Assembly (NCBI RefSeq): GCF_000472705.1
Contig: NZ_AXAE01000019.1
Location: forward strand, 1-64,000
Direction: 5' to 3'
DNA length: 64,000 nucleotides
From: Mesorhizobium erdmanii USDA 3471
GTDB lineage: Bacteria > Pseudomonadota > Alphaproteobacteria > Rhizobiales > Rhizobiaceae
Part shown: piece after piece, positions 1 to 7,522 of the stretch
How positions within the stretch are numbered: position 1 is the first letter of the stretch
Layout: each line of letters opens with the position of its first letter
Made by a program: the position numbers and the translations under genes
Notes under the pieces: generated by a model
Databases searched by the model: none
What the model was told of the DNA's origin: nothing
Seen by the model: only the letters and a program-made list of their open reading frames with translations

Positions 1-30
1 TGGCCTGCTGCCGGTTTTTCGGACACCTGG

Positions 31-891
31 TTAAGCTAACATAGCTTTCTCCTCGAACTCGACAGGGCTCATATAGCCCAACGTCGAGTGCCGTCGCCGA
101 GGGTTGTAGAAGCGCTCGATGTAATCGAACACGTCGGCCCTTGCGTCATCCCTCGTCCTGTAGACCTTGCGGGCTGTCCGCTCTGTTTTCAGCGACGAGA
201 AGAAGCTCTCCATCGCAGCATTGTCCCAGACGTTGCCCGACCGGCTCATCGAGCAGGTGATGCCGTGATCGGCCATCAGCCGCTGGAACTGCTCGCTCGT
301 ATATTGGCTGCCTTGGTCGCTGTGGTGCAGCAGGCTGTCGGGCCGACCTCTGCGCCAGATCGCCATGAGCAGCGCGTCGGTGACGAGCTGCGCCGTCATC
401 TCCGCCTTCATCGCCCAGCCGACGACGCGCCTGGAGAACAGGTCGACGACGGCCGCAACGTAGAGCCAACCTTCAGCGGTCCAGATGTAGGTGAAGTCGG
501 CGATCCACTTCTGGTTCGGGGCCGATGCCTCGAAGGCGCGGTCAAGGAGATTGTCCGACACTGCCGCTCGCTCGCCCATGTCCTTCGGCAGTCCGCGGCG
601 CCGAGGCCGGGCCAGCAGAGCGTTCTGACGCATGAGCCTCTCGACGCGATGCAGGCCACAGGAGAGACCCTCAGCCAGCACGTCATGCCAGACGCGCCTG
701 GCGCCATAGGTTCGGTCGCTGCTCTTGAAGCTGCGATCAATCGCCGTCACCAGAACCTCGTCGTGCCGGGAGCGAGCGCTGGGACTGCGATTAAGCCAGG
801 CATGGAAGCCTGAGCGGGACACATCCAGCGCGCCGCACAACCATGCCACCGGCCAGATGTTCCGGTGCCTCGCGATGAAAGCGAACCTCAT
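31..891 (-). CDS. IS3-family transposase OrfB (DDE integrase domain)
   Basis: The 286-residue protein has the HTH_21 plus rve integrase architecture of IS3 OrfB. The DDE triad is visible as Asp in IADFTYI, Asp in HSDQGSQY and Glu in NAAMESFFSSLK. It catalyses strand cleavage and transfer of the element. Its ATG overlaps the orfA stop as ATGA. In this family the active enzyme is usually an OrfAB fusion made by -1 frameshifting; a slippery heptamer in the correct frame lies 30 bases upstream at 921-927. The length is normal and no internal stop is seen. Confidence 0.95.
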   Translation of the reverse strand: MRFAFIARHRNIWPVAWLCGALDVSRSGFHAWLNRSPSARSRHDEVLVTAIDRSFKSSDRTYGARRVWHDVLAEGLSCGLHRVERLMRQNALLARPRRRGLPKDMGERAAVSDNLLDRAFEASAPNQKWIADFTYIWTAEGWLYVAAVVDLFSRRVVGWAMKAEMTAQLVTDALLMAIWRRGRPDSLLHHSDQGSQYTSEQFQRLMADHGITCSMSRSGNVWDNAAMESFFSSLKTERTARKVYRTRDDARADVFDYIERFYNPRRRHSTLGYMSPVEFEEKAMLA

Positions 892-1184
892 GTCACTTCC
901 CTCGCGAAGTAGGCTGCGGCCTTTTTTAGGATGTCGCGCTCCGCCTTCAGCTTCGCGACTTCCTTGCGCAGCCGGTCAATCTCGAGCTGCTCCGGCTTCA
1001 TCTGCCCATGGCCGGGAAACGCATGCTGCGGATCCGTCGACAGATCGCGCACCCATTTGCGCAGCACGTTCTCGTGGACATCGAGGTCGCGGGCAGCCTG
1101 GGCCACCGCAACGCCCCGATCCTTGATCAATCTCACCGCCTCAAGCTTGAACTCGCGGCTGAACTTTCTTCTTTGCATTCCCAC
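888..1184 (-). CDS. IS3-family transposase OrfA (HTH, DNA-end binding)
   Basis: This 98-residue protein has an HTH_Tnp_1-type helix-turn-helix (about residues 10-50, FKLEAVRLI ... VAQAARDLDV) followed by a leucine-zipper-like coiled coil (about 60-90, LEIDRLRKEVAKLKAERDIL). Both are typical of IS3 OrfA, which binds the terminal repeats. The start shown is a GTG at 1184; an ATG six bases downstream is also possible. The 3' end carries A_AAA_AAG at 927-921 in the zero frame, the site where ribosomes slip -1 to continue into orfB. Confidence 0.93.
   Translation of the reverse strand: MGMQRRKFSREFKLEAVRLIKDRGVAVAQAARDLDVHENVLRKWVRDLSTDPQHAFPGHGQMKPEQLEIDRLRKEVAKLKAERDILKKAAAYFAREVT
921..927 (-). 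promoter_or_regulatory. Programmed -1 frameshift site (A_AAA_AAG) between orfA and orfB
   Basis: On the minus strand the heptamer AAAAAAG lies in orfA frame as A AAA AAG. A -1 slip there continues directly into the orfB frame. This matches the standard IS3 mechanism for making OrfAB transposase. No experimental evidence is available from the sequence. Confidence 0.8.
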
Positions 1185-1239
1185 TCTCCAGTTCCGTCAA
1201 ACACCTTATCTCGGTGTCCGAAAAACCGGCAGCAGGCCA

Positions 1240-1365
1240 TTCCTTACGATACTGGGCGCTAACTTTTCGAAGCTCGTCTTGCTGCTCGGCGGAGGCGAGA
1301 TACGCTGCCATAAAGGCGGCGCTGCGGGAGCTTTCCTTACGATAGTCGGCCCTAACTTTTCTAAG
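1240..1365. repeat. 33-bp imperfect direct repeat, candidate recombinase site
   Basis: The segments 1240-1272 and 1333-1365 match at 29 of 33 positions and share TTCCTTACGATA at one end and CTAACTTTTC towards the other. They sit directly beyond the 3' end of the serine recombinase gene at 1381. The first copy starts at the base next to the IS3 element. Spaced direct repeats beside a serine recombinase suggest subsites of a res or att site. This is inference, because res sites usually lie 5' of the gene. Confidence 0.6.
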
Positions 1366-1380
1366 GGCGTTTTTCCGTCC

Positions 1381-2154
1381 CTACGCAGACAATCGCGATC
1401 TCAACCTGATTACGCTCTGCGCCGTCCAGCGCCCCCCGCGAGGCGAGCGAAAACCCCGCTCGTTGAGCGCCCCGGCGAGCCCTCTAGCGGACAATGCGCC
1501 AGCCGGATCGACATCGCGTAGAATGTCGCGAAATTCTTCGGCCTTGCCCTGAGCCTCCCGCTTCAACACCGCCACCGCCGCACCGTTCCCGATGCCGCGA
1601 AGGCAGTTAGCGCCGTTAGGGTTCCCGAGGCGTAGGGGCCGCGTGGTGCCGTCTGCAAGCCGCCTCACAGGCTCATGGCCGTGCGCTAGCATCGTGGCGG
1701 CCTCCCGGGCCAGTGCATCCCGCTTCACCGCTAGGGCGGCCTTGGTGCGGCTCTGGATCATCTTCCGTTCGTGCTCCGCCACCAATGCCAAGACCCCGAT
1801 GGTGAGATCGCATGCATCCGGCATATCGGCGGCCACGAACCGCGCTCCGCTGTCCCTCAGGGTGAGTAGGAAGGCGGCGTTGCGGCTGAGCCTGTCGAGC
1901 TTGGCGATGATGAGCGTGGCCTGAGCATGCTTAGCGTGGCGCAAGGCCGCTTGAAGCTGGGGTCGGTCGTTGGCCTTGCCGCTCTCAACCTCAACATACT
2001 CTCTTAGCGGCTCAGCGGCGGCCCCTGCGCGGCTTCGGATGTAAGCGGCCACGGCTTCGCGCTGCGCCTCAAGGCCGAGGCCTGACGCGCCTTGGCGAGC
2101 CGTAGAGACGCGCAGATAGGAAACGAAGAGGGGGGCGGTGATGGCGTTAGACAT
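1381..2154 (-). CDS. Serine recombinase of the resolvase/invertase family
   Basis: The 257-residue protein starts with the resolvase catalytic domain: YLRVST contains the nucleophile Ser17, and AKLDRLSRNAAF and EHERKMIQSRTKAAL are the usual conserved segments. A C-terminal recombinase-type DNA-binding stretch (about residues 190-257, LNERGFRSPRGGRWTAQSV) follows. It would carry out site-specific strand exchange through a phosphoserine link, for resolution, inversion or integration. It is smaller than large serine integrases (450 residues or more) and resembles the resolvase-like recombinases common on rhizobial plasmids and islands. An inverted repeat lies just upstream of the start and a direct repeat just past the stop. 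The gene is intact. Confidence 0.9.
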   Translation of the reverse strand: MSNAITAPLFVSYLRVSTARQGASGLGLEAQREAVAAYIRSRAGAAAEPLREYVEVESGKANDRPQLQAALRHAKHAQATLIIAKLDRLSRNAAFLLTLRDSGARFVAADMPDACDLTIGVLALVAEHERKMIQSRTKAALAVKRDALAREAATMLAHGHEPVRRLADGTTRPLRLGNPNGANCLRGIGNGAAVAVLKREAQGKAEEFRDILRDVDPAGALSARGLAGALNERGFRSPRGGRWTAQSVIRLRSRLSA

Positions 2155-2168
2155 GGGTTCGCTCCTGA

Positions 2169-2214
2169 GCTATTCCCAAACAGTCTAACGAGGGTTGGGC
2201 GATTTGTGAATAGC
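2169..2214. promoter_or_regulatory. Inverted repeat in the recombinase promoter
   Basis: GCTATTCCCAAA at 2169-2180 and TTTGTGAATAGC at 2203-2214 form a 12-bp inverted repeat with one mismatch and a 22-bp spacer, 15 bp upstream of the recombinase start. It could be a recombinase-bound res subsite that also autoregulates the gene. The structure is seen directly; the role is inferred. Confidence 0.5.
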
Positions 2215-2247
2215 AGTTTTAGGAGCTAAAGAGCCGATCGGCACCGC

Positions 2248-2451
2248 CTATCCGCGCGAAGATTGCATCCTCTTTTGAAGTCGCGACACTGGTTCGGCGA
2301 GTACCTCAGTGGCCAGATATCTACGGCCAGCCGCTTTCTCTTTCTCGGAGAGCGACCGCACTGGCTTATCGTTTTTCGATCCGGGACCCTTGACGCGCAC
2401 TAGCGTCAACAACTCAGACTGCGTTTTGATTTTCCGTCCAGATGTAATCAT
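2248..2451 (-). CDS. Small basic hypothetical protein, translationally coupled to the ADP-ribosyltransferase-like gene
   Basis: This 67-residue, Lys/Arg-rich protein (ITSGRKIKTQSELLTLVRVK near the start) has no membrane segment or signal peptide that I recognise. Its ATG overlaps the stop of the upstream transferase gene as ATGA, so the two are very likely co-translated. By position it could be an accessory, antitoxin or immunity protein for the transferase, but nothing in the sequence proves that. I do not recognise the family. Composition and overlap support it being coding, though chance cannot be excluded at this length. Confidence 0.5.
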   Translation of the reverse strand: MITSGRKIKTQSELLTLVRVKGPGSKNDKPVRSLSEKEKAAGRRYLATEVLAEPVSRLQKRMQSSRG

Positions 2452-3017
2452 GGCAGTTCGTCCAAAAATATCGCTGCTTTGCCTTTTGACGCGACGACCT
2501 CGACTATTTGAAAGGATTGCCCAGCGGGCAACAGCACTTCGTTCTCATCGTACTCTGCGGCGAGGAACCATATCCGATGTGCAGTAAGCGCCCTAATGGT
2601 AAACAGCACATTACCGAAGTAGGCTTCATTTTCCTTAACGGCAGCGCTTGTGAAGCCGGGAAATCTTATCACCTGACCAACGTCATATCTGGCCGCAAAA
2701 GCGTCAACGTCAAGGGTGTGATAGCCTCTGTATACCAGACCCCCATTTAGGACATAAGGGGGCAGCTTGCCGAGAGCGTGGTTCAAAACGCCCTTGAACT
2801 GCAAGATTTCGGGGGTCGCTTTTTCCTTCCAGAGAGCACCGTTTATATGATCATGCCAAGCGACACCGGTCGAATACACGTAGAATGCCAATGCCTCATA
2901 CCCGAGTATTGCTTCCGTGTAAGGCTTATCGAGGTCACCAAAGCGCGTGGCATATCGCTCGGCAGTTTCGGTTCCAACAATTTTTGCCACGCACTCAAGA
3001 AAGGCCCCGCCATTCAT
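2448..3017 (-). CDS. Predicted mono-ADP-ribosyltransferase (R-S-E class)
   Basis: The product carries the three signature regions of arginine-type ADP-ribosyltransferases. These are an Arg in LVYRGYH (Arg97 in the 189-residue form), the NAD-pocket STS-like segment GFTSAA (Thr123-Ser124) and the ExE catalytic loop DENEVLLPAG (Glu158 and Glu160). The helical N-half with LNHALGKLPPYV before the Arg strand is also typical. It would transfer ADP-ribose from NAD+ to a protein target. No secretion signal, coiled coil or delivery domain is seen, so it may act inside the cell as a toxin or defence effector. I chose the ATG at 3017, preceded by GAGGGGGG about 13 bases upstream; a TTG at 3101 would add 28 residues. 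The fold call is strong, the role is not known. Confidence 0.8.
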   Translation of the reverse strand: MNGGAFLECVAKIVGTETAERYATRFGDLDKPYTEAILGYEALAFYVYSTGVAWHDHINGALWKEKATPEILQFKGVLNHALGKLPPYVLNGGLVYRGYHTLDVDAFAARYDVGQVIRFPGFTSAAVKENEAYFGNVLFTIRALTAHRIWFLAAEYDENEVLLPAGQSFQIVEVVASKGKAAIFLDELP

Positions 3018-3139
3018 GTCAATTAGTTTGCCCCCCTCGGCCAACATTCGAAAGCACCCTAGCAAGACACGCCCTCGGCAAATAGAACCGTTTGCATTCA
3101 AGACGTGGAAATCAACGGAAATCGTCTAGCTGCACATCA

Positions 3140-4820
3140 GAAGATGCTACTGAGGGTCCCCCTTAAGGAGCAAACGTGTTGGCTGGGCACTCCCGCGCAG
3201 GAGAGCGCCTCTGGGTCTGCGCCACCGATCAATGGGTGATTTCGTCAAACCTCCGCTGAAGGAACGTGTCGATGTCTGGACGGCGGCGGCGCTCGACCAT
3301 TTCCAGCATTTGCACGAGGTCCGCGTCTTCGAGGACAAGCATGAAACCCCTCCCGTCCGCTGCCGCGTCTCGACACGAGGCGACGACACGAGGTCGTCCT
3401 TCAAGGCGTCGGCAAAGCATCATGCCGAAGAAACCTCGCTGAAGGCCGAACCTTCCGGAGAGTTGGTCAAGCTCTGGGTTCTCAACGTCATTGCTGTAGT
3501 TCTTGCACTCGACCGGTACGCTGATTGAGCGCGTCTGGTTCGCTTGAAGCATCCGGAAGAAGAAACCTTCCTGAGCGGCATTGGTGAACTTAATGTCTAG
3601 GCGCTTCCGACCCTCATGAAGTTCCCTCTCTTTTATCGGTTTGATGAGGCTCGGGAAGAAGAGGAAGGTGCTGATGCCCATGACCATGCGATGGTACTCA
3701 TCAGCAGCACGGTGGCCGTGGGCGATGCCGGCAAGCCGATCGATCAGCACCCTAGCGAACACCGTCTCATCAAAGTTCTCTTCGAGGTCGTCATTGTCTA
3801 GCGGCCCCTGAGCCCCCTTGATCCTCTTGTATGCCTCAAGCACCTCAGGGTGGCGCTGAACGAAGGTGGCGAGATCATCCTTGATCTTTGGGTGCCGCTC
3901 CTTGACGGACTTCTTGGTGACGTAGCGGGTGCCGTCTCTCAAGGTCCGCACCAGAGCGCTTCGGCTGTCGAGGTACTCCTGCCGCAGAACCTCAATCATG
4001 TAGTGGTTCCAGAATTCCTGGCTGTTCAGGGTTAAGGTTCTGCGCACCGAGAATTTGGGGACCAAGAGGATGGGTTTGCGGTTTGAGATGGGCAGATCGT
4101 AGTACCTCGAAGTCCAGTCCTGCCGCACTGCGGACCAACAAGGGTCTAGCGCTACCCTCCTCGTCGGTATGTTGAGGAGGTCGCACTGCTCTTTTGTGTA
4201 ATCGGCTAGCAGTCCACGAAGTATGTTGGTGGTGAGGTCGGAGATAGTATCGGGGCCGACGCCGCGAATGAATAGTTCTGCCTCGGAGATATCGGCAAGG
4301 ACCCCGGTCTCAAGTGCACGGCTGTTACGTATTGCTTCCTCAAGGTCGAGCGCCTTGCCCCGCCCAACGCCTCGCCCTGCGGGTCGTCCTCTGGACTGAC
4401 CAAAACATGTCTCATTCGGCTCATGCAGATTGCCGAGCAAATGTCCGGCTCGCTCGCGGTTGTCTTCGCGGAGAGCCTCAAGGACTTCTGAAAAGAAAGA
4501 CCTTATGTGATCGCCGCATGTTGCTGACCACTCATCATCCCGAATTTGGATGGCGTAAGGGTCCAGATATAGGGGATTGTCGAGCGCAGTATCGACATCA
4601 ACAAAGTCAAGTTCCGCTTGAGACAACTCGCCGCCGAATGTTGAGTAGAACGTAGCCATCGCACCCCCCGGTCTTCCGCCTGACCATAGCAGACACGTTG
4701 GGAGTTGGTACTGGCTACGCGGACATCAGGGCTGACCAAGAATGAGGATGGGGCGGCCAAGTTTTAAACGGGTCCCATCGCCGGGCCTACGGGGGGAAGA
4801 TGCTATTGGGTCCCCTTTCG
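3140..4820. repeat. Imperfect direct repeat flanking the nuclease-like gene
   Basis: A segment beginning GAAGATGCTA and running into GGTCCCC occurs at 3140-3163 and again at 4796-4816, outside both ends of the 476-codon nuclease-like gene. The copies differ by one substitution and small indels. They may be scars of a cassette insertion, or chance. The distance spanned is about 1.65 kb. Confidence 0.35.
3229..4659 (-). CDS. PD-(D/E)XK nuclease-like protein of unknown function
   Basis: The 476-residue soluble protein has no family I can name. Its C-terminal third holds a restriction-nuclease-like core: Asp355 in KRLDIKF, then Glu384-x-Lys386 in VPVECKNYS, followed by a helix ENPELDQLSGRFGLQRG. 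This is the arrangement of PD-(D/E)XK enzymes that act on DNA. The N-terminal 350 residues, starting MATFYSTFGGELSQAELDFV, are mostly helical and may sense a target or partner. It stands alone with no methylase beside it, which argues against an ordinary restriction-modification pair and suggests a solitary defence or DNA-processing nuclease. The neighbourhood (recombinase, transferase-like toxin, transposase remnant) supports a mobile defence cargo. Motif assignment is by eye. Confidence 0.6.
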   Translation of the reverse strand: MATFYSTFGGELSQAELDFVDVDTALDNPLYLDPYAIQIRDDEWSATCGDHIRSFFSEVLEALREDNRERAGHLLGNLHEPNETCFGQSRGRPAGRGVGRGKALDLEEAIRNSRALETGVLADISEAELFIRGVGPDTISDLTTNILRGLLADYTKEQCDLLNIPTRRVALDPCWSAVRQDWTSRYYDLPISNRKPILLVPKFSVRRTLTLNSQEFWNHYMIEVLRQEYLDSRSALVRTLRDGTRYVTKKSVKERHPKIKDDLATFVQRHPEVLEAYKRIKGAQGPLDNDDLEENFDETVFARVLIDRLAGIAHGHRAADEYHRMVMGISTFLFFPSLIKPIKERELHEGRKRLDIKFTNAAQEGFFFRMLQANQTRSISVPVECKNYSNDVENPELDQLSGRFGLQRGFFGMMLCRRLEGRPRVVASCRDAAADGRGFMLVLEDADLVQMLEMVERRRRPDIDTFLQRRFDEITH

Positions 4821-5427
4821 TGAGAGGACCTCTCAAATAACCGACCCCAAAATTTGTTGCCGGGGCTTCGCTTCGCCCGTCACCAGTGGTACACACGGGG
4901 CGGACGGCTTTCCAAAAAAGCCTTTTGGTTCAAGCGCTTTGATGCATTCCGGGCGTCTCCTGTCGGGTGCGCCAGATTTCGGCGGGTCCGTTCCGGGAAC
5001 ATGGGTTACGGTTTATACCGGAGACATAGGTAACGCTTTTGGCCCGAAGGGGTTTTGGAGTGGTTCGAGCCTGCATGTCTCGTCGTCGAAATATCCCAAA
5101 TCGTAGTCCATGAAGGGCAGCGGCGTCTTATTCAGGTTGCCGGCGCCGGAAACTGCATTTGCGCGCCGCAGCCCGGCAACCACTCGACAAGTGCATCCAG
5201 CGCTTCGGAAATATCAGCGCCCTTCAGGACGCACCCCAAACGGTAGCGACGCGCCACCCAGATTGGAGTAGTAAATTCCGTTGAGTAACATCTCGGCGTT
5301 GATTTTGCCCATCCGCGCCGACCTCCTAAGCTTGAATCAGATTTGCGCACTTAGGGAATCCGCCGCCGATTCAGCCCCGCTCTAGTGGCCCCCGCTCTAG
5401 TGGCCGAAGAGCCCTCCACATCGATAG
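4660..5427. other. Gene-poor stretch with decayed mobile-element sequence
   Basis: No convincing intact gene is present. It contains the second copy of the repeat near 4796, a transposase C-terminal remnant at 5013-5111, and a tandem duplication around 5380-5403 in which CCGCTCTAGTGGCC occurs twice in succession. It reads as a scrapyard between two accessory modules. Confidence 0.6.
5013..5111 (-). pseudogene. C-terminal remnant of an IS481-like transposase
   Basis: The minus strand reads MDYDLGYFDDETCRLEPL, continues to NPFGPKALPMSPV and stops at 5013. This matches my recollection of the C-terminal tail of IS481-type integrase-core transposases in rhizobia (…LPMSPV). The downstream stretch resembles IS-end sequence (CATGGGTTACGG, GGAGACATAGG). 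No N-terminal HTH or DDE region is found upstream, so it is a fragment. The family assignment is from memory of tail motifs. Confidence 0.5.
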
Positions 5428-5967
5428 TCAACTTCGGGCAACACTGGCCTTTGAATTCACTCCCTCAAGCAAGGCGAGCAAGCCTTTCAGGATTTCGATT
5501 GGTGGCGGCGGGCAACCTGGAATGTGCAGATCGACCGGCAGCACCTCCGACACGCCCCCGATCACGGCGTAGCTGCCAGCGAAACAGCCGCCGTTCTGGG
5601 CGCAATCGCCGAGCGCGACCACCCATTTGGGGTTGGGAGTTGCGTCGTAGGTCCGCTTCAATGCCTCGCGCATGTTCTTGGTCACCGGCCCAGTGACAAG
5701 CAGGACATCGGCATGGCGAGGCGATGCGACGAACCGGATTCCAAAACGCTCGATGTCGTAGAAAGCGTTGTTGAGCGCGTGCATCTCGAGTTCGCAACCG
5801 TTGCAGGAACCGGCATCGATGGCCCGGATCGACAGGCTTCGCCCCAATCTTCTATGAGCAGCCCCGTTGAGGGCGAGTGCGAGTTCGTCAACCGCCGCGT
5901 CGCTCACTCGCGGCGGACGCTCGGTTAGCGGCGGGCGTATCAGGCTTTCGAAGAGGAGCTTGCGCAT
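5428..5967 (-). CDS. hyfI-like: Complex-I/Hyf-type small subunit (NuoB/HyfI-like) with [4Fe-4S] ligands
   Basis: The 179-residue protein is a NuoB/HyfI-family subunit. The four cluster ligands are present: CNGC (SCNGCELEMHA), Cys in GDCAQNGGCF and Cys in PGCPPPPIEIL. It would hold the cluster that passes electrons to the large-subunit active site in the peripheral arm. I start it at the ATG at 5967, since the upstream in-frame extension has no homology and overlaps the large-subunit gene. It is the last gene of the operon. All ligands are kept here although the NiFe ligands are lost in the partner subunit, so the complex probably still moves electrons. Confidence 0.9.
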   Translation of the reverse strand: MRKLLFESLIRPPLTERPPRVSDAAVDELALALNGAAHRRLGRSLSIRAIDAGSCNGCELEMHALNNAFYDIERFGIRFVASPRHADVLLVTGPVTKNMREALKRTYDATPNPKWVVALGDCAQNGGCFAGSYAVIGGVSEVLPVDLHIPGCPPPPIEILKGLLALLEGVNSKASVARS

Positions 5968-5986
5968 GATGGCTTGCCTTGGACCC

Positions 5987-7504
5987 TTAGAGGTCGTGTC
6001 CCGAATACGAGCAGTTGAACGATTTGTTGCATAGTGGGAAGTCGGCGACGATGTTGCCTTGAATGGCCGCTTCCAGCAGCGGCCATTGAAACCATGACGG
6101 ATCACGCAGGTGACAGCGCTCGACCAGGCCGCTTTTACCAATGCGCAGCCAGGCCAGAATGTCGCCCCGGAAACCCTCGACGAGCGCCATGCCTTCATGC
6201 GGGCCGCCTGTCCGTGCAAAGTCGACACGGATCGGTCCACCCGGCAGCTGGCGCAGGATCTGCTCGACTAGGGACAAGCTCTGTTCGACCTCGTGAATGC
6301 GAATCCAGACACGGGCGTTCACGTCGCCTTCCTGGAGGAGAGGCACATTGAAGTTGAGCGCGTCATAGGGAGGATAGGCGAGACCGCGTCGCGCATCAAA
6401 GTTGCGACCGGAGGCCCGGCCGACATACCCTCCGGCGCTATATTGTCGAGCGAGTTCCACCTTCAGCCGCCCAGTTGCGACTGTCCGATCCTGCAGCGAC
6501 GCGGTGTTGTCGTAGAGTTCCACAAGCGCCGGAAACCGCTGCCTGATCTCTGCGATCAGAGACCAGATCGCTGTCGTCCCCTCATCGCTTAGGAAGCTTG
6601 CCACTCCTCCGGGCACGATGCGGTCGCGCATCAAACGATGACCGAAGGCAGCATCGCTTGCCCGCAATACACGCTCACGCAGCACGCCGCAGTGGGCATG
6701 CATGAGCGCGAAGGCAGCGTCATTGCAGATGGCGCCGATATCGCCCAGATGGTTGGCCAGGCGCTCCAACTCGGCCATGAGCGCTCGCAGCCAGACCGCG
6801 CGCGGAGGAACCTCGATACCCAGGGCCGCTTCGACCGCGCGGGAAAAAGCAAGGGAGTATGCCACGGCACTGTCGCCAGAGGTTCTGCCCGCCAGCTTGG
6901 CTGCACGGTCGATATCGGACCCCGCCATCAAGCTTTCCATGCCCTTGTGCGTGTACCCTAGGCGTTCCTCCAGCCGCACGATCGTTTCGCCGCTCGCTGT
7001 AAATCGAAAATGCCCTGGCTCGATGATGCCGGCATGCACGGGCCCGACCGGGATCTGATGCAGGCTTTCCCCCTCGGCTGGAAGGAAATGGTAGGGGGAC
7101 GCCGACGTGTCCGACGTCCGGACGCGGGTACTCAACGGATGGCTGACACCCCAGTGGCCGTGATCGAGCCACTGTCGCGTATCGGGCGCGCCTTGTGGCG
7201 AGAGCCCGAACAGGTCAGCGGCCGCACGTTCGAGGCGCAATGCGGGCGGATGCAGCCGGCCGACCGATGGGTAGCGTCCATCCGGGCATTTTAGGCTGAC
7301 AACGCCAATGTATCCGGCGGTCTCGTCGAGTAGCGCCATATGGACGGCGCCTGGCTCGCCCCAGAGACCGAGCAGGCTCCACTGACCTTCTACCAGCTGG
7401 TCAACGGCAAAGCTCCATATCTTGGGGGCCACCACGGCGCGCTGCCAAGGAAAATGGTTGTCGACGCGTTGGCCAGCGAGGATAAGGTCGATCAGAGCGG
7501 GCAT
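5987..7504 (-). CDS. hyfG-like: Fused NuoC-NuoD/HyfG-like large subunit lacking the NiFe cysteines
   Basis: The 505-residue protein combines a NuoC-like N-part (about 1-130) with a NuoD/HyfG-like C-part. In NiFe hydrogenases the first metal motif is RxCGxC; here the equivalent reads RTSGDSA, with both Cys replaced by Ser. The C-terminal DPCxxC equivalent reads NCSYSGHDL, keeping one Cys. Three of four metal ligands are therefore gone, so it should not be a hydrogenase. Such proteins are known as energy-converting hydrogenase-related (Ehr) complexes. The GPVHAGIIEPGHFRF and RLEERLGYTHKGME motifs are conserved. Electron donor and acceptor are unknown. It lies 18 bp after the hyfF-like gene. Confidence 0.9.
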   Translation of the reverse strand: MPALIDLILAGQRVDNHFPWQRAVVAPKIWSFAVDQLVEGQWSLLGLWGEPGAVHMALLDETAGYIGVVSLKCPDGRYPSVGRLHPPALRLERAAADLFGLSPQGAPDTRQWLDHGHWGVSHPLSTRVRTSDTSASPYHFLPAEGESLHQIPVGPVHAGIIEPGHFRFTASGETIVRLEERLGYTHKGMESLMAGSDIDRAAKLAGRTSGDSAVAYSLAFSRAVEAALGIEVPPRAVWLRALMAELERLANHLGDIGAICNDAAFALMHAHCGVLRERVLRASDAAFGHRLMRDRIVPGGVASFLSDEGTTAIWSLIAEIRQRFPALVELYDNTASLQDRTVATGRLKVELARQYSAGGYVGRASGRNFDARRGLAYPPYDALNFNVPLLQEGDVNARVWIRIHEVEQSLSLVEQILRQLPGGPIRVDFARTGGPHEGMALVEGFRGDILAWLRIGKSGLVERCHLRDPSWFQWPLLEAAIQGNIVADFPLCNKSFNCSYSGHDL

Positions 7505-7522
7505 GCTTCTTTCTCTCCTCCT

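Larger units (their letters stand above)
1..1239 (-). mobile_element. IS3-family insertion sequence, about 1.24 kb, apparently complete
   Basis: Positions 1-27 (beginning TGGCCTGCTGCCGG) and 1213-1239 are perfect inverted repeats of each other, and between them lie orfA and orfB of an IS3-type transposase, both on the minus strand. The window starts at the outer edge of one repeat, so the target duplication cannot be checked. The inner order (orfA, A6G slippery site, orfB) is the standard IS3 layout. The right end abuts a 33-bp direct repeat next to a serine recombinase gene, so the element appears to have jumped into, or beside, another mobile locus. Both ORFs are intact, so it may be active. 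Confidence 0.93.

Noticed and set aside
88..813. A 241-codon plus-strand open frame across the IS3 transposase
   Set aside because: It is antisense to a clear DDE transposase and shows no recognisable domain; typical of GC-rich shadow frames.
3147..3404. An 85-codon minus-strand frame overlapping the end of the nuclease-like gene
   Set aside because: It overlaps the C-terminal coding part of the 476-residue protein in another frame and has no features.
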